64,000 bases of DNA, from contig CANMRV010000004.1 in assembly GCA_947500435.1 (NCBI GenBank), forward strand, positions 682,001 to 746,000. Reading direction: 5' to 3'. The notes under the pieces were generated by a model that saw only the letters and a program-made list of their open reading frames with translations, had not been told where the DNA came from and did no database searches. Below are positions 18,207 through 26,790 of the stretch, piece by piece. Numbering within the stretch: position 1 is the first letter of the stretch; each line of letters starts with the position of its first letter. Made by a program: the position numbers and the translations under genes. The DNA is from an uncultured Flavobacteriaceae bacterium (GTDB taxonomy: Bacteria; Bacteroidota; Bacteroidia; Flavobacteriales; Flavobacteriaceae).

Positions 18207-18332
18207 ATATACTGGCCACAAAAAAATATTGCTCGAGGAGTGCAACGATAAATCATCGTTATAACAAATTCACAAATGGTAAATTTTAGTATCATGAAAA
18301 AGTTATCAATTTAATCACAAAATATAGTAACA

Positions 18333-18872
18333 ATGAAAAAAGCAAAACTCGACGACTTAAGAATGGAGCTTTCCTTAAAGGCAAAAAATGGAATAGATTT
18401 TATATTGGCCGCAGCGATGATTTGGTTCGTGAATTCTTATTTATGGACCCTACCATATTCGGATTACAATAAAAGTATTTTCATTTTCATTGCTGGAGGA
18501 ATGATGCTTCCGTTGGCTTTTGGTATTTCCAAAATATTTAAGACTACATGGAAAATAAAGAATAACCCTTTACAGCCCCTAGGGCTTTGGCTGAATTTCG
18601 CACAATTATTTTACTTCCCGTTCTTGATATTCGTTCTGGTGACAACACCCAAGTATTTTATTATGACCTATGCCATCATTACAGGGGCGCACTTTTTTCC
18701 TTATACCTGGTTTTACAATGAACAAGCATATGCCATATTGGCCGGTGTTATTTCCATAGGGGCATTTCTAATTGGGATAAACGCACCACCAGAATATATG
18801 TTTTACGTTGCATTATTTGTTGGTTTGACACTCCTGGCGATGTTTTTGAAGTTAACATTAAAAAGCAAGTGA
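18333..18872 (+). CDS. Small multipass membrane protein (DUF7010-like)
   Basis: 179 residues with five to six predicted membrane helices (around 18-38, 48-68, 85-105, 109-125, 130-148, 155-172) and a short basic C terminus. The MELSLKAKNGIDFILAAAMI start and NPLQPLGLWLNFAQLFYFP centre recall the DUF7010 group. Function is unknown. No partner gene is evident. Confidence 0.7.
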   Translation: MKKAKLDDLRMELSLKAKNGIDFILAAAMIWFVNSYLWTLPYSDYNKSIFIFIAGGMMLPLAFGISKIFKTTWKIKNNPLQPLGLWLNFAQLFYFPFLIFVLVTTPKYFIMTYAIITGAHFFPYTWFYNEQAYAILAGVISIGAFLIGINAPPEYMFYVALFVGLTLLAMFLKLTLKSK

Positions 18873-19061
18873 GATATCTCAAAATGAGGAGATCGCAAAA
18901 TATAAAACTAACTAAGGCCACTTTTATCAATATTTTTAAAAGGATAGGACTAGCAGAAGCATAAATTCTATGTTTAATAGTTTATTGACATTTCTAATAA
19001 GTATTTGTCTAGCCTTCAATTACCGTTCCGACGAGAACCCTGTCAAAATCATTTATGGAGA

Positions 19062-19706
19062 ATGAACAGTAAGTATCAAGAAACATATAATACTTAAAAT
19101 AAGATTGCTAAGTTATATGAACATCGCTTCATGGATTTGAATATCTACAATGACACGTATGATCTTTTTTGTAATTCAATTTCTAAAATTGACGCTTCAA
19201 TTTTGGAAATTGGATGTGGTCCTGGTAACATAACCAAATACCTTGTAAATCAAAGACCATACGCCAAGATTATGGCGATAGATATTTCAGAGAATATGAT
19301 TGAATTGGCAAGAAGGAATAACCCCAATGTCGATTTTAAAATCATGGATTGCCGTAATATTAGTACGTTAATAAGACGATTTATCTCAATTATCTGTGGA
19401 TTCTCTATTCCATATCTATCTGAAGCTGATTGCTCAAAATTAATATCCGATTGTAATGATCTATTAGAAGAAGATGGAATCTTGTATTTAAGCTTTATGG
19501 CTGGCGAATATGCAAGTTCAGGATATATATCGGGCAGCACTGGCGATAGAACTTATTTCTATTTTTATGGCATTGAAAAATTGAAAAAAGAGCTTGAAAT
19601 GAATTCTTTGCTTTTAACTGACGTAATCGATAAAGAATATCTAAAACCAGATGGAACGAAGGAAGTGCATTTAATAATTAATGCAGTAAAACCGAATGGT
19701 CAATGA
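19062..19706 (+). pseudogene. SAM-dependent methyltransferase interrupted by an early stop
   Basis: The visible open frame runs from ATG 19131 (191 residues) and contains the class I methyltransferase motif I (ILEIGCGPGNITKYL), motif II (IMAIDISENMIELARRN) and DGILYLSFM. The family N terminus continues upstream in the same frame: MNSKYQETYNT from ATG 19062, then TAA at 19095-19097, then NKIAKLYEHRF leading into Met19131. The TAA sits where a Trp is usual, so the gene has an in-frame nonsense codon near codon 12. Either a shortened protein starts at 19131 or the gene is dying. Its substrate is unknown. The surrounding 2 kb holds two other broken genes. Confidence 0.75.
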
Positions 19707-20137
19707 CTAGTCATCTTCTAAATAGTGCGGCTTCCTTAGGAAATGGTCCCGTAAAACAAACAATTTTTAAGACTCCATAGATTTTCTAAACCAGATTCTT
19801 TAAACGGCCGTTATAAAAGCCTATTTAATTAAGAATACAAGTTATAATTATTCTAGAAGTATATCTCCTTGTCGATAATAAATAATCGAATACACTTTAT
19901 TAAAGTTGAATGTATTATTGGTTAATACTAAAGTGATTCTCGACATCGAACTTAGTCCGGTAGTTAATATTTAAATTGGTATTTTCATGGTTATGAGATG
20001 AATTACGGGTATATACATAATTTTCTCTACCGGTGACATTTACTTTTTTCACTTATAAAATTTAGTGTTAGGCTAAAACTCATTGCTTTGATTCATCCAA
20101 GAAACAACGTGGTCGAATTTGAAGATACGCTTTTTTA
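19707..20137. other. Intergenic region with dispersed repeat
   Basis: No ORF worth listing. It holds repeat pair A copy 2 at its left end and is followed by the shredded aminotransferase remnant. Confidence 0.45.
19741..19817. repeat. Dispersed intergenic repeat, pair A copy 2
   Basis: Matches 13341-13418. It has the same ordered blocks: TTTTTAAGACTCCATAGATT, then YAAACCRG, then TTTAAACGGCCGTT. The final block is the GGCCGTT motif seen in other intergenic spaces. Confidence 0.7.
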
Positions 20138-20490
20138 CTAATATGTGGTCATGCGTTCCATTGCAACCTCTAGATGTGCAAAGAGTACGGCCGTGAAAAC
20201 CATTCTGTTTAGTACCCAAATCCATCTCCTGGGGTCAAGAGCACTCCTGTATTGCAATAAATCTCCAAACATAGCCGCCTTTTCTTGATTGCTATCCTCA
20301 GTAGGTATTTGGAAAAATCTGCCCAAACAAAAAAACTCTCCTCACTGAGTATATATGGGATTTCATTCTGTCGTAGTAAAATTAGTTGACCTAATAATCT
20401 ATAACTATGACCTTTTTCTCCATGTTTAAAACACCAAATCCCCATAATTTTAATCAAATTAAATACCAAACAAACGGCACATTCTGCCAA
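20138..20490 (-). pseudogene. Degraded C-terminal fragment of a class I/II aminotransferase
   Basis: No single frame encodes the domain, but pieces in two alternating minus frames join in order: IPYILSEESFFVWADFSKYL, then PTEDSNQEKAAMFGDLLQY, then NTGVLLTPGDGFGY, then FTAVLFAHLEVAMERM. Together they read as the C-terminal small domain of a fold-type I PLP aminotransferase of the ACC-synthase-like group. At least three frame changes are needed, and the catalytic-lysine part upstream is missing. The remnant lies between a stop-containing methyltransferase and a frameshifted lipoprotein gene. Confidence 0.6.
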
Positions 20491-20499
20491 TTTTTATTA

Positions 20500-21005
20500 A
20501 TGAAAAAATTAGTTATGCAAAAATCAATAATCTATGCTCTATTCGCGTTTTTTGTTTTTACAGCTTGTCAAAATAACACCAGTAACACCTCACAAAAAGA
20601 AAAAATATCAGCTGTTAAAATGAAACAAAAAGATACTCAAGCGATAAATGATATTTTAAAAAAATGACAGACGGATTTAAGAACAATGATCTGTCAGGGT
20701 TTTATGATGAATTGGATGAAAAAGCGATTATTGTTGAAGGAAACGGCAAGGAGGTTTATGACAAATCTAATATTGTTAACCATTTTGAATCCCGGACGAG
20801 GTATGTGTAATTAACAGTATGGAAACTGTATGAACTAACTCTTGCAGATAGCTTAGCACTTAGTAAAGCAGATTACCAAATTACATATCTGCAAAATGAA
20901 GAAGTAGTTGGCACGACGGATTCTAATTGGCACATCGTATGGAAAAAGGATTTTGCAGGTAATTGGAAAATAATTAGAGAAATTTTTAATGAGAAGAAAA
21001 AATAA
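20500..21005 (+). pseudogene. Frameshifted NTF2-like lipoprotein gene
   Basis: ATG 20500 encodes a lipoprotein signal (FFVFTACQ) and about 33 further codons, then stops just after an A7 run (around 20659-20665). In the next frame the protein continues: TDGFKNNDLSGFYDELDEKA, through YDKSNIVNHFESRTRYV, then an in-frame TAA near 20807. The same frame then runs on with ADYQITYLQNE, NWHIVWKKDF and GNWKIIREIF to TAA at 21003-21005. The order of motifs is that of a complete DUF4440/NTF2-like protein. One frameshift and one nonsense codon make it a pseudogene. Confidence 0.75.
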
Positions 21006-21177
21006 GGGGGAGGTTGAAACAGCAGTCATAATGCTGAAAAAAGTTTTAGGCTTATTTGAAATGAGATTTATACTACGAATCTAAAATTATGAAGACCAAT
21101 AGAAACAACTTTAACCTTCCCTTAAAATATAACAAAACACCCTCACTTTTCAAACACAACATAATTAATTCAACACG

Positions 21178-21210
21178 AAAGCGATTTGGATTAAAACCCA
21201 AACCGCTTTT
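21178..21210 (-). terminator. Terminator-like hairpin after the 22.7-21.2 kb operon
   Basis: A 12-bp near-perfect inverted repeat (21178-21189 with 21198-21209) with an 8-nt loop. The one mismatch becomes a G-U pair on the minus transcript. The T-run is short on both strands. It lies 27 bp beyond the stop at 21237. Confidence 0.5.
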
Positions 21211-21236
21211 ACTTTTATTCACCGATTCACCGTTGC

Positions 21237-21623
21237 TTAATTATTGGAATGTGAGTCGTACACTTTTCCGCTTATTTTCCATTCTCCGTCGTTTTTATAT
21301 AATACAAAGAAGTCTGTAAAACGTAAGCCGTTCCAATCTATAAATTCAACTTTTGCCGCTGCTGCAGGTCCAGAAATATCTATCCATGCAATATGACTTT
21401 GAACATTTTCGGAAGGGCCTCCTTCGCTTACAGCACCACTAAATTGATCTGTTGTCATATTGTAATAATTACCTCCGATAGAACCTACAATATGAGCATG
21501 GTCATAAAAAGTAGATATACTTAATTTTCCATCACCAGTTTTAGCACTTTTAATGTAGGGCTCTAATGCTTTTGTAACTTCTTTAATTTCGTCAAAACTT
21601 TGTTTTTCCTCTTGAATGCTCAT
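21237..21623 (-). CDS. NTF2-like protein (putative lumazine-binding type), cytoplasmic
   Basis: 128 residues without a signal peptide. The domain runs from IKEVTKALEPYIKSAKTGDG through STFYDHAHIVGSIGG and AAAKVEFIDWNGLRFTDFFVL to NDGEWKISGKVYDSH, the usual pattern of this NTF2-fold subfamily. The reaction is unknown. It starts 5 bp after the stop of the preceding lipoprotein gene and ends the operon. Confidence 0.85.
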   Translation of the reverse strand: MSIQEEKQSFDEIKEVTKALEPYIKSAKTGDGKLSISTFYDHAHIVGSIGGNYYNMTTDQFSGAVSEGGPSENVQSHIAWIDISGPAAAAKVEFIDWNGLRFTDFFVLYKNDGEWKISGKVYDSHSNN

Positions 21624-21628
21624 ATCAA

Positions 21629-22132
21629 CTAGTTTTTATAGATAGAGTTTATCGTTTTGTCTACATTCCAGATATCAACAGCCATTTTCCATTCGTCGTT
21701 TGCATCTTTTTTCCAAATCGAAATTCCCTTTTCAAAGAGGTTGACTTGATTTCCATCTTCACCGTCAAAATTCACTAAAATTCGTTCTCTAGAATACCCT
21801 AAATCTCCGCTTTTAGACACAAAAGCTTCGTGAGGTTCCCAGGTAATTTTGAATCCAGGTAATGATTGAAATTCTTGTAACACTTTCCCGATACCTTCGT
21901 GACCTTTAACAACACCTTTGTCTGGTGCCAACATTAAGGCATCTGTGCCTATATAACTAAAAAATTCTTCAGGGGTAGCTGCTTTTCCCCAATTACGACT
22001 AGCTTCCACTAAACTCGTTACCTCCTGTTGGTTAATTTTGGCTAGTTCTGCGGCTGTCGGAGCTGCTTTTTCATTGTTTGCACAAGAGGTTAAAAATAAA
22101 CCTATAAGTGCCATAAAAATCACTTTTTTCAT
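21629..22132 (-). CDS. DUF4440/YybH-like NTF2-fold lipoprotein
   Basis: 167 residues with a lipobox (LFLTSCAN), so it is predicted to be a membrane-anchored periplasmic protein. The SnoaL/DUF4440 domain (about 30-165) includes ASRNWGKAATPEEFFSYIGTD, DKGVVKGHEGIGKVLQEF, GYSRERILVNF and ISIWKKDANDEWKMAVDIWN. Ligand unknown. Second gene of the reductase operon and a relative of the decayed gene at 20500. Confidence 0.85.
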   Translation of the reverse strand: MKKVIFMALIGLFLTSCANNEKAAPTAAELAKINQQEVTSLVEASRNWGKAATPEEFFSYIGTDALMLAPDKGVVKGHEGIGKVLQEFQSLPGFKITWEPHEAFVSKSGDLGYSRERILVNFDGEDGNQVNLFEKGISIWKKDANDEWKMAVDIWNVDKTINSIYKN

Positions 22133-22171
22133 TGTTTCTGTTTTTAAATTTATATTACTGTTTACTTAATT

Positions 22172-22723
22172 TTAATTCGATAGGTTTTCTATAAAACCGA
22201 TATAATTTTTAGCGTTTTTATCTATGTCTTCTTCTGTCGGATTATGTTCTTCTCCGTAAAATGCATAAAGGGGTCTATAATCTGCTTTTACGTATTTGAA
22301 CGTTATTTCAAATGGAGCTGTCAACTCTTGTAGTGTATATTCATAACGGCCAGTTGCGCTGTAGTCTTCTTCTAAAATCCCGGCAGTTATTGCCAATACA
22401 ATTTTTTTGCCTGCAAGCTTATAGCCACTGTTTTTACCATAAGCCCATCCGTGAGCTAAAACATCGTCTATCCATTTCTTTACAAAGGGAGGACAATTAA
22501 ACCAGTAAAATGGGAACTGAAGTATGATTTTATCTACCGACTCTAATAATTCTTGTTCTTTTTTTACATCTATCTCGAGATCGGGATAGGCTGCGTGTAT
22601 ATCGTGAATAATGATTTTATCTGGGTGTTTTTTGAGTTCTTCAACCCAGCGTTTATTTATTTTAGAACTCCCTAATTTAGGGTGTGCCACTATTACTAAT
22701 GTTTTCTCCATATTTTTCATCAT
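22172..22723 (-). CDS. NAD(P)H-dependent oxidoreductase, flavodoxin-like fold
   Basis: 183 residues. The flavodoxin_2 fold is seen in TLVIVAHPKLGSSKINKRW (FMN/FAD phosphate region), DKIILQFPFYWFNCPPFVKKW and LAHGWAYG. This group includes quinone reductases and KefF/YwrO/MdaB-like enzymes that carry out two-electron reductions. ATG codons at 22723, 22720 and 22711 are alternative starts; the last gives MEKTLVIVAHPK and is plausible. It sits 86 bp after an AraC regulator on the same strand, a common arrangement for stress-induced quinone reductases. Confidence 0.9.
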   Translation of the reverse strand: MMKNMEKTLVIVAHPKLGSSKINKRWVEELKKHPDKIIIHDIHAAYPDLEIDVKKEQELLESVDKIILQFPFYWFNCPPFVKKWIDDVLAHGWAYGKNSGYKLAGKKIVLAITAGILEEDYSATGRYEYTLQELTAPFEITFKYVKADYRPLYAFYGEEHNPTEEDIDKNAKNYIGFIENLSN

Positions 22724-22809
22724 TTTAAATGATTATGGTACAAAAGTATAGCAGGCAAGTAAGTTTGAAATGGACTTAAAGTCCTGTTACATGGATAAAA
22801 AGTTCAACC

Positions 22810-23646
22810 TCAATTTGCTGAACGATATTGAGAGGGAGAGCTCCCTATTTTCTTTTTAAAAGCCCTTGTAAAGTACAATGGGTCATTAAAACCAACACCA
22901 AACGCAATTTCACTAATAGGCATTTCTGTAACTGAGAGTAGTTCTTTTGCTCTTTTGAGTTTTAAATCTGTCATGTAATTATTGGGCGTGTCATTAAACA
23001 CCTTTTTAAACTCTCTTTTAAAAGATGACAAACTAAGGTTGCACAACTTTGCCAATTCTTCTTGATTTAAATTTGAATACTTATGTAATTCAATTACATT
23101 TTTTAATTGAACATTTTGGGCCGAGTATAAATCAGTTATTAACTCTTGAATAGAACAAACATTTTTAGATTGTATGAGTAATAAGATTAATTCTTTAATT
23201 TTTAATTCTAATAAATCATTGTTTATTAAAGTTGGATTTATAAAATAAAATTCTAGTGATTCAATAAATTTTGCGATTACTTCTTTAGATACGATAACCT
23301 CGCTATTCACTGGGCATTCGTTAAGTTGTATCTGTTTTGGTAATTCGTTAGCATAAAGTTTTTTTAATAATTCTGGATACAAATGAATTATCATTGCCTC
23401 AACCTCCTCTTCGTCAGTATGTTTTAGAAGTTCCATAAAATGATTTCCGCATTTTAACAGAACAGCCTCTTGACTATTCACCTGAATATTTTGGTCAGCA
23501 GTCATTAATTTCGGAGCTCTATCTTTGAAATATATAAAGCAACCACTATTCTCGAAAATCGCTTCATATTTGAAAGGAGTGGTGATTTTTATTTTTTCAA
23601 TGATGACTTTATCATTGTATTTGAAAGTGCTTCTATCAATTATCAT
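22810..23646 (-). CDS. AraC-family transcriptional regulator
   Basis: 278 residues from ATG 23646. A TTG 14 codons upstream is the alternative start. The N-terminal cupin-like sensing part is followed by a C-terminal AraC double helix-turn-helix (about 185-275) with LAKLCNLSLSSFKREFKKVF and ISEIAFGVGFNDPLYFTRAF, ending in SPSQYR. It probably controls the reductase/NTF2 operon directly downstream (inference from position). Confidence 0.9.
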   Translation of the reverse strand: MIIDRSTFKYNDKVIIEKIKITTPFKYEAIFENSGCFIYFKDRAPKLMTADQNIQVNSQEAVLLKCGNHFMELLKHTDEEEVEAMIIHLYPELLKKLYANELPKQIQLNECPVNSEVIVSKEVIAKFIESLEFYFINPTLINNDLLELKIKELILLLIQSKNVCSIQELITDLYSAQNVQLKNVIELHKYSNLNQEELAKLCNLSLSSFKREFKKVFNDTPNNYMTDLKLKRAKELLSVTEMPISEIAFGVGFNDPLYFTRAFKKKIGSSPSQYRSAN

Positions 23647-23869
23647 TTGAATTCTTGTTACATTTAAATTTTTAATTACTTCTAACAATTTTATATAATA
23701 ATTAGCATACTTATTTCTATTTTGTCTTTACCCCTAATCTAGTGGATTTTTGATGTTTTAAAAAGTATTGGACGCTAAATGAAATACACCATGTATATTC
23801 ATAACTAATTTCTAAGTTACCTATGAAAATCCTTTTATTTTTTATATTAAACTTAATTTAACCTATGCA

Positions 23870-24853
23870 ATGCCTTATCACAAAACTATCCATACACGAA
23901 CACATAATATGAAACTAATGAATAAGTTATATCCTAATATGGCAAACGAATTTGTAAATCAGATTGGCAAAACTATGATATTCATCTTCTCTCTTACATT
24001 CTACTTTTCCTGTTCGGATGAATCTAAGCCAATTCAAGTTGATGATTCTGAATGGACCCTTTTAATCGATGAAAACCTCTCAAAATGGGATACGTATTTA
24101 AGCTTCAAGCATCAAGTAGGTTATGATGGCACTCCTCCCCTTGATGAATCAGGAAATGAGATAGCGCCCATTGGATTGAATAAACATGGTTTTGATGTTT
24201 TCTCAACGACCACAGAAAACGATGAAACCATAATTAAAGTAAGTGGTGAATATTACGGTTGTCTGGTTAGTAAAAAAGAGTATGAAAATTATCACTTCCA
24301 GTTACAGTTCAAATGGGGAGACAAAAAATGGATTCCAAGACTAGATCGCCTAAAAGATTCCGGTATTTTGTACCATTCAATCGGTCCCTTTGGAGCAGAG
24401 CATTGGCGTTCATGGATGATGTCACAAGAATTTCAAATTATGGAAGCACATACCGGTGATTTTTGGAGTCAAGCTACTTCCGCAATTGACATTCGCGCAT
24501 ACGCATCGGAATCCGGTCTGAATCCCATGGCACATGAAAGTCAAGATTTTTTGAGTTTTGGCGAACAAGGGGAGGCTGGAAATTATTGTTTACGCAGCAA
24601 TAATTATGAGAAGAAACCAGATGAATGGAATACCTTGGATCTAGTCTGTTTTAATGGAAAAAGCTTACATATTGTCAATGGGGAGGTAGTTATGATTTTG
24701 AAAAATTCAAGATATATAAATGAAGATGGTGAATCAGTGCCAATGACAAAAGGTAAAATACAATTACAGAGTGAAGCTGCCGAGTTATTTTTTAGAAATA
24801 TTAGAATTAAGCCTATTGAAAACCTCTCGAATGAATTCCAAGCATATTTCTAA
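23870..24853 (+). CDS. DUF1080 (3-keto-disaccharide hydrolase-like) lipoprotein
   Basis: 327 residues as listed. An internal hydrophobic stretch ending FYFSC suggests the true start is later (ATG 23938 or 23974) to give a lipoprotein. The concanavalin-like DUF1080 domain (about 60-320) has WTLLIDENLSKWDTY, GEYYGCLVSKKEYENYHFQL and the final GKIQLQSEAAELFFRNIRIK. The family binds or hydrolyses glycans, and some members act on 3-keto-glycosides. It stands alone between divergent and convergent neighbours. Confidence 0.85.
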   Translation: MPYHKTIHTRTHNMKLMNKLYPNMANEFVNQIGKTMIFIFSLTFYFSCSDESKPIQVDDSEWTLLIDENLSKWDTYLSFKHQVGYDGTPPLDESGNEIAPIGLNKHGFDVFSTTTENDETIIKVSGEYYGCLVSKKEYENYHFQLQFKWGDKKWIPRLDRLKDSGILYHSIGPFGAEHWRSWMMSQEFQIMEAHTGDFWSQATSAIDIRAYASESGLNPMAHESQDFLSFGEQGEAGNYCLRSNNYEKKPDEWNTLDLVCFNGKSLHIVNGEVVMILKNSRYINEDGESVPMTKGKIQLQSEAAELFFRNIRIKPIENLSNEFQAYF

Positions 24854-24916
24854 TGTATTTTTTCTTTTTTTGTAAAGAGGCCGTTTAAAAAAAAATAAAG
24901 GTCTCAGAAAAAGAAC

Positions 24917-24994
24917 GTTTTTCGGAACAGCAATAAATCCGGAAAGGTGCACAAAATCCCACCTTAAATTATACTTTTTAAGATGTTACTTACA
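24917..24994. repeat. Dispersed intergenic repeat, pair B copy 1
   Basis: Contains GTTTTTCGGAACAGCAATAA followed by ATCCG, a GTGCACAAAA block and CCCACC-TTAAATTATACTTT. The first two blocks recur at 40718-40776. The CCCACC-TAAATTATACTTT block with the following TGTYACTTACATC recurs at 37329-37370. Confidence 0.7.
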
Positions 24995-24997
24995 TCT

Positions 24998-26788
24998 CTA
25001 GTCTACAGTCCTATCCTTCCAATTGATTATTTCGTAGGTTTCACCACTCCAATCCAAATCGACGGTAAGAGGCATGTAGACTCCATCAACTTTGGTTTCA
25101 TTACCTTTTGCAATACCTTCAGAAAGCCAAGTGCCTCGTGTGAATTTAAATTGAGCAGGTAGATGAAGGTCAAGAGTGATTTCTCTTTCGTAATCAGAAA
25201 CTTTTTTCAGTTTTAAAACAGAATTCCAGTCTGACAATTCCTTTAGGTTTCCCGCAATATGGACAACGTCTTCCTTGTTAGGAACCTTCACTCTAATGGT
25301 AGTTCTATATTTTTCTTCAGACATACCGACGAATGCCTGATGTGTCTTAAAGGGCTCTTCTGCAAATATTGAAGTAATGTGTTTTATAGGCGTCTTAGAA
25401 TCAAAAACTTCTTTTCCATCTACCACAAAAATATAGTTGTGAATACCTTCGGGTAACTTAAACTTACCTATCCATTTTCCATTTCTTTTAAATAGAAAGT
25501 TGCCTACGTTACGATTAAAACCTTTGACCAAAACATACTTTGCATCCTGATAGCCATTGAGCTCAACTTCGGTATTCCAGTTTTCATCAAATTCGCCGTG
25601 AATCCTTCGGGATATTCGTGTAACATCTAATCCAGTTTCAGGTACAAGTTTTTTGTAATCTTCGAGAGTTTTTATTGCTTGTTGAGAATCTCCATTAAAA
25701 TACTGCCAAGTAGCTTTAAATGTTTGAAGACTTCTCCATTCAGGAGTGATTGTTTTGAGGTAATGTTGCACAAAAGGTATTGCTTCAAAGTTATTCTGGA
25801 CCTCGGCCACGTGATACGCCATAATTGTTAAAAGGCCCTCTCTTTGCTTTGGCGAGAGCGGTATTTTTTCAAAATATGCAAGGGCTGTCTCACCACCTTT
25901 TTCCTCTAGAATATGTATTGTTTTCGTTAGTTCACTATTGCTGTACAAACTTGGTATGTAATATGATTTTCTTCCTTTAGTCAACAATTGTGTTATAGTC
26001 GTTCGGTAAGGATTTTCATAATCTAATGCATAATAAAACCAAATTTCGCCAGTATTTAAATTCTGAATACTCGAGTAAATGGTAGTCACATCATCTCCTC
26101 GAGCGGTGCTTTCACAGATATCCGTAAAGGTCTTTAACCCAATTGGATTATTTTCAAGCTTTTCAACCGCAATCGGATATCTCCAACACCCATAAGTTTC
26201 ATCATTTGCGCAAATACTAAAATTTGTGGAAACTTGATACTTTTCATTCGTAAGTATCCTACTGCCAGAAGGACCAATCATTGCAAAACCTCCATATTTG
26301 TCGGCTAGATGCATCTGGACCGTATTGAAGCCAATATCGAACCAATACTCTTCAAAAAAGGCAACCACTTCTTCTACCCTATCAAAAGTACCCAAAATGT
26401 GTTCATAGATTTTGTGGTCTCCACCTGGAAAACTTTTCTTTTTTTCCAAATCTTTTATGGGATACTGTTTTCCTGATGCGTCTAGGGCATTAAAATCGAA
26501 GAACAAACCGGCCTCGTTCATTCCTCCCTGCGCATTCTGATTCGCTCCATTTTTTGCTGAATTGAGGGATAAGGTATAGTATCCATACTTCGCATCGACC
26601 GTTTTAGGAAATACGTTCAAATAGGTTTTAAAATTGAAGATGCCATCTTCATTATTTCCTGCCCACACTTGGCCGTTTGCATCTTTTCCGCAAAAAATGG
26701 TACAGGCTTCGACCTGTGGGATAATACCAAGACATAAGAAGGTAAAGAGACCCAATTTGAGGTACTTATTTCTAGTCGATTTGTTCAT
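24998..26788 (-). CDS. Exported Ntn-hydrolase (choloylglycine/acyltransferase-like) with C-terminal E-set domains
   Basis: 596 residues from ATG 26788, chosen because it leaves 2 bp to the upstream stop and starts a signal peptide. The longer frame overlaps that gene. Cleavage after VEA exposes Cys in CTIFCG, the expected N-terminal nucleophile of linear-amide C-N hydrolases. AGNNEDGIF and GGMNEAGLFFD-type motifs follow. Residues about 400-590 look like two AMPK/glycogen-binding-like E-set domains (GKWIGKFKLPEGIHNYIFVV). Members cleave bile-salt or N-acyl amide bonds and the substrate here is unknown. It is cotranscribed with the serine hydrolase upstream. Confidence 0.8.
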   Translation of the reverse strand: MNKSTRNKYLKLGLFTFLCLGIIPQVEACTIFCGKDANGQVWAGNNEDGIFNFKTYLNVFPKTVDAKYGYYTLSLNSAKNGANQNAQGGMNEAGLFFDFNALDASGKQYPIKDLEKKKSFPGGDHKIYEHILGTFDRVEEVVAFFEEYWFDIGFNTVQMHLADKYGGFAMIGPSGSRILTNEKYQVSTNFSICANDETYGCWRYPIAVEKLENNPIGLKTFTDICESTARGDDVTTIYSSIQNLNTGEIWFYYALDYENPYRTTITQLLTKGRKSYYIPSLYSNSELTKTIHILEEKGGETALAYFEKIPLSPKQREGLLTIMAYHVAEVQNNFEAIPFVQHYLKTITPEWRSLQTFKATWQYFNGDSQQAIKTLEDYKKLVPETGLDVTRISRRIHGEFDENWNTEVELNGYQDAKYVLVKGFNRNVGNFLFKRNGKWIGKFKLPEGIHNYIFVVDGKEVFDSKTPIKHITSIFAEEPFKTHQAFVGMSEEKYRTTIRVKVPNKEDVVHIAGNLKELSDWNSVLKLKKVSDYEREITLDLHLPAQFKFTRGTWLSEGIAKGNETKVDGVYMPLTVDLDWSGETYEIINWKDRTVD

Positions 26789-26790
26789 AA

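Noticed and set aside
20407..20667. An 86-codon ORF taken as a complete protein
   Set aside because: Only its last 55 residues make sense (lipoprotein signal from 20500), and the domain continues in another frame, so it is the front part of a pseudogene.
21089..21319. A 76-codon plus-strand ORF
   Set aside because: It crosses a terminator-like hairpin and the 3' end of the minus-strand NTF2-like gene; its composition is not protein-like.
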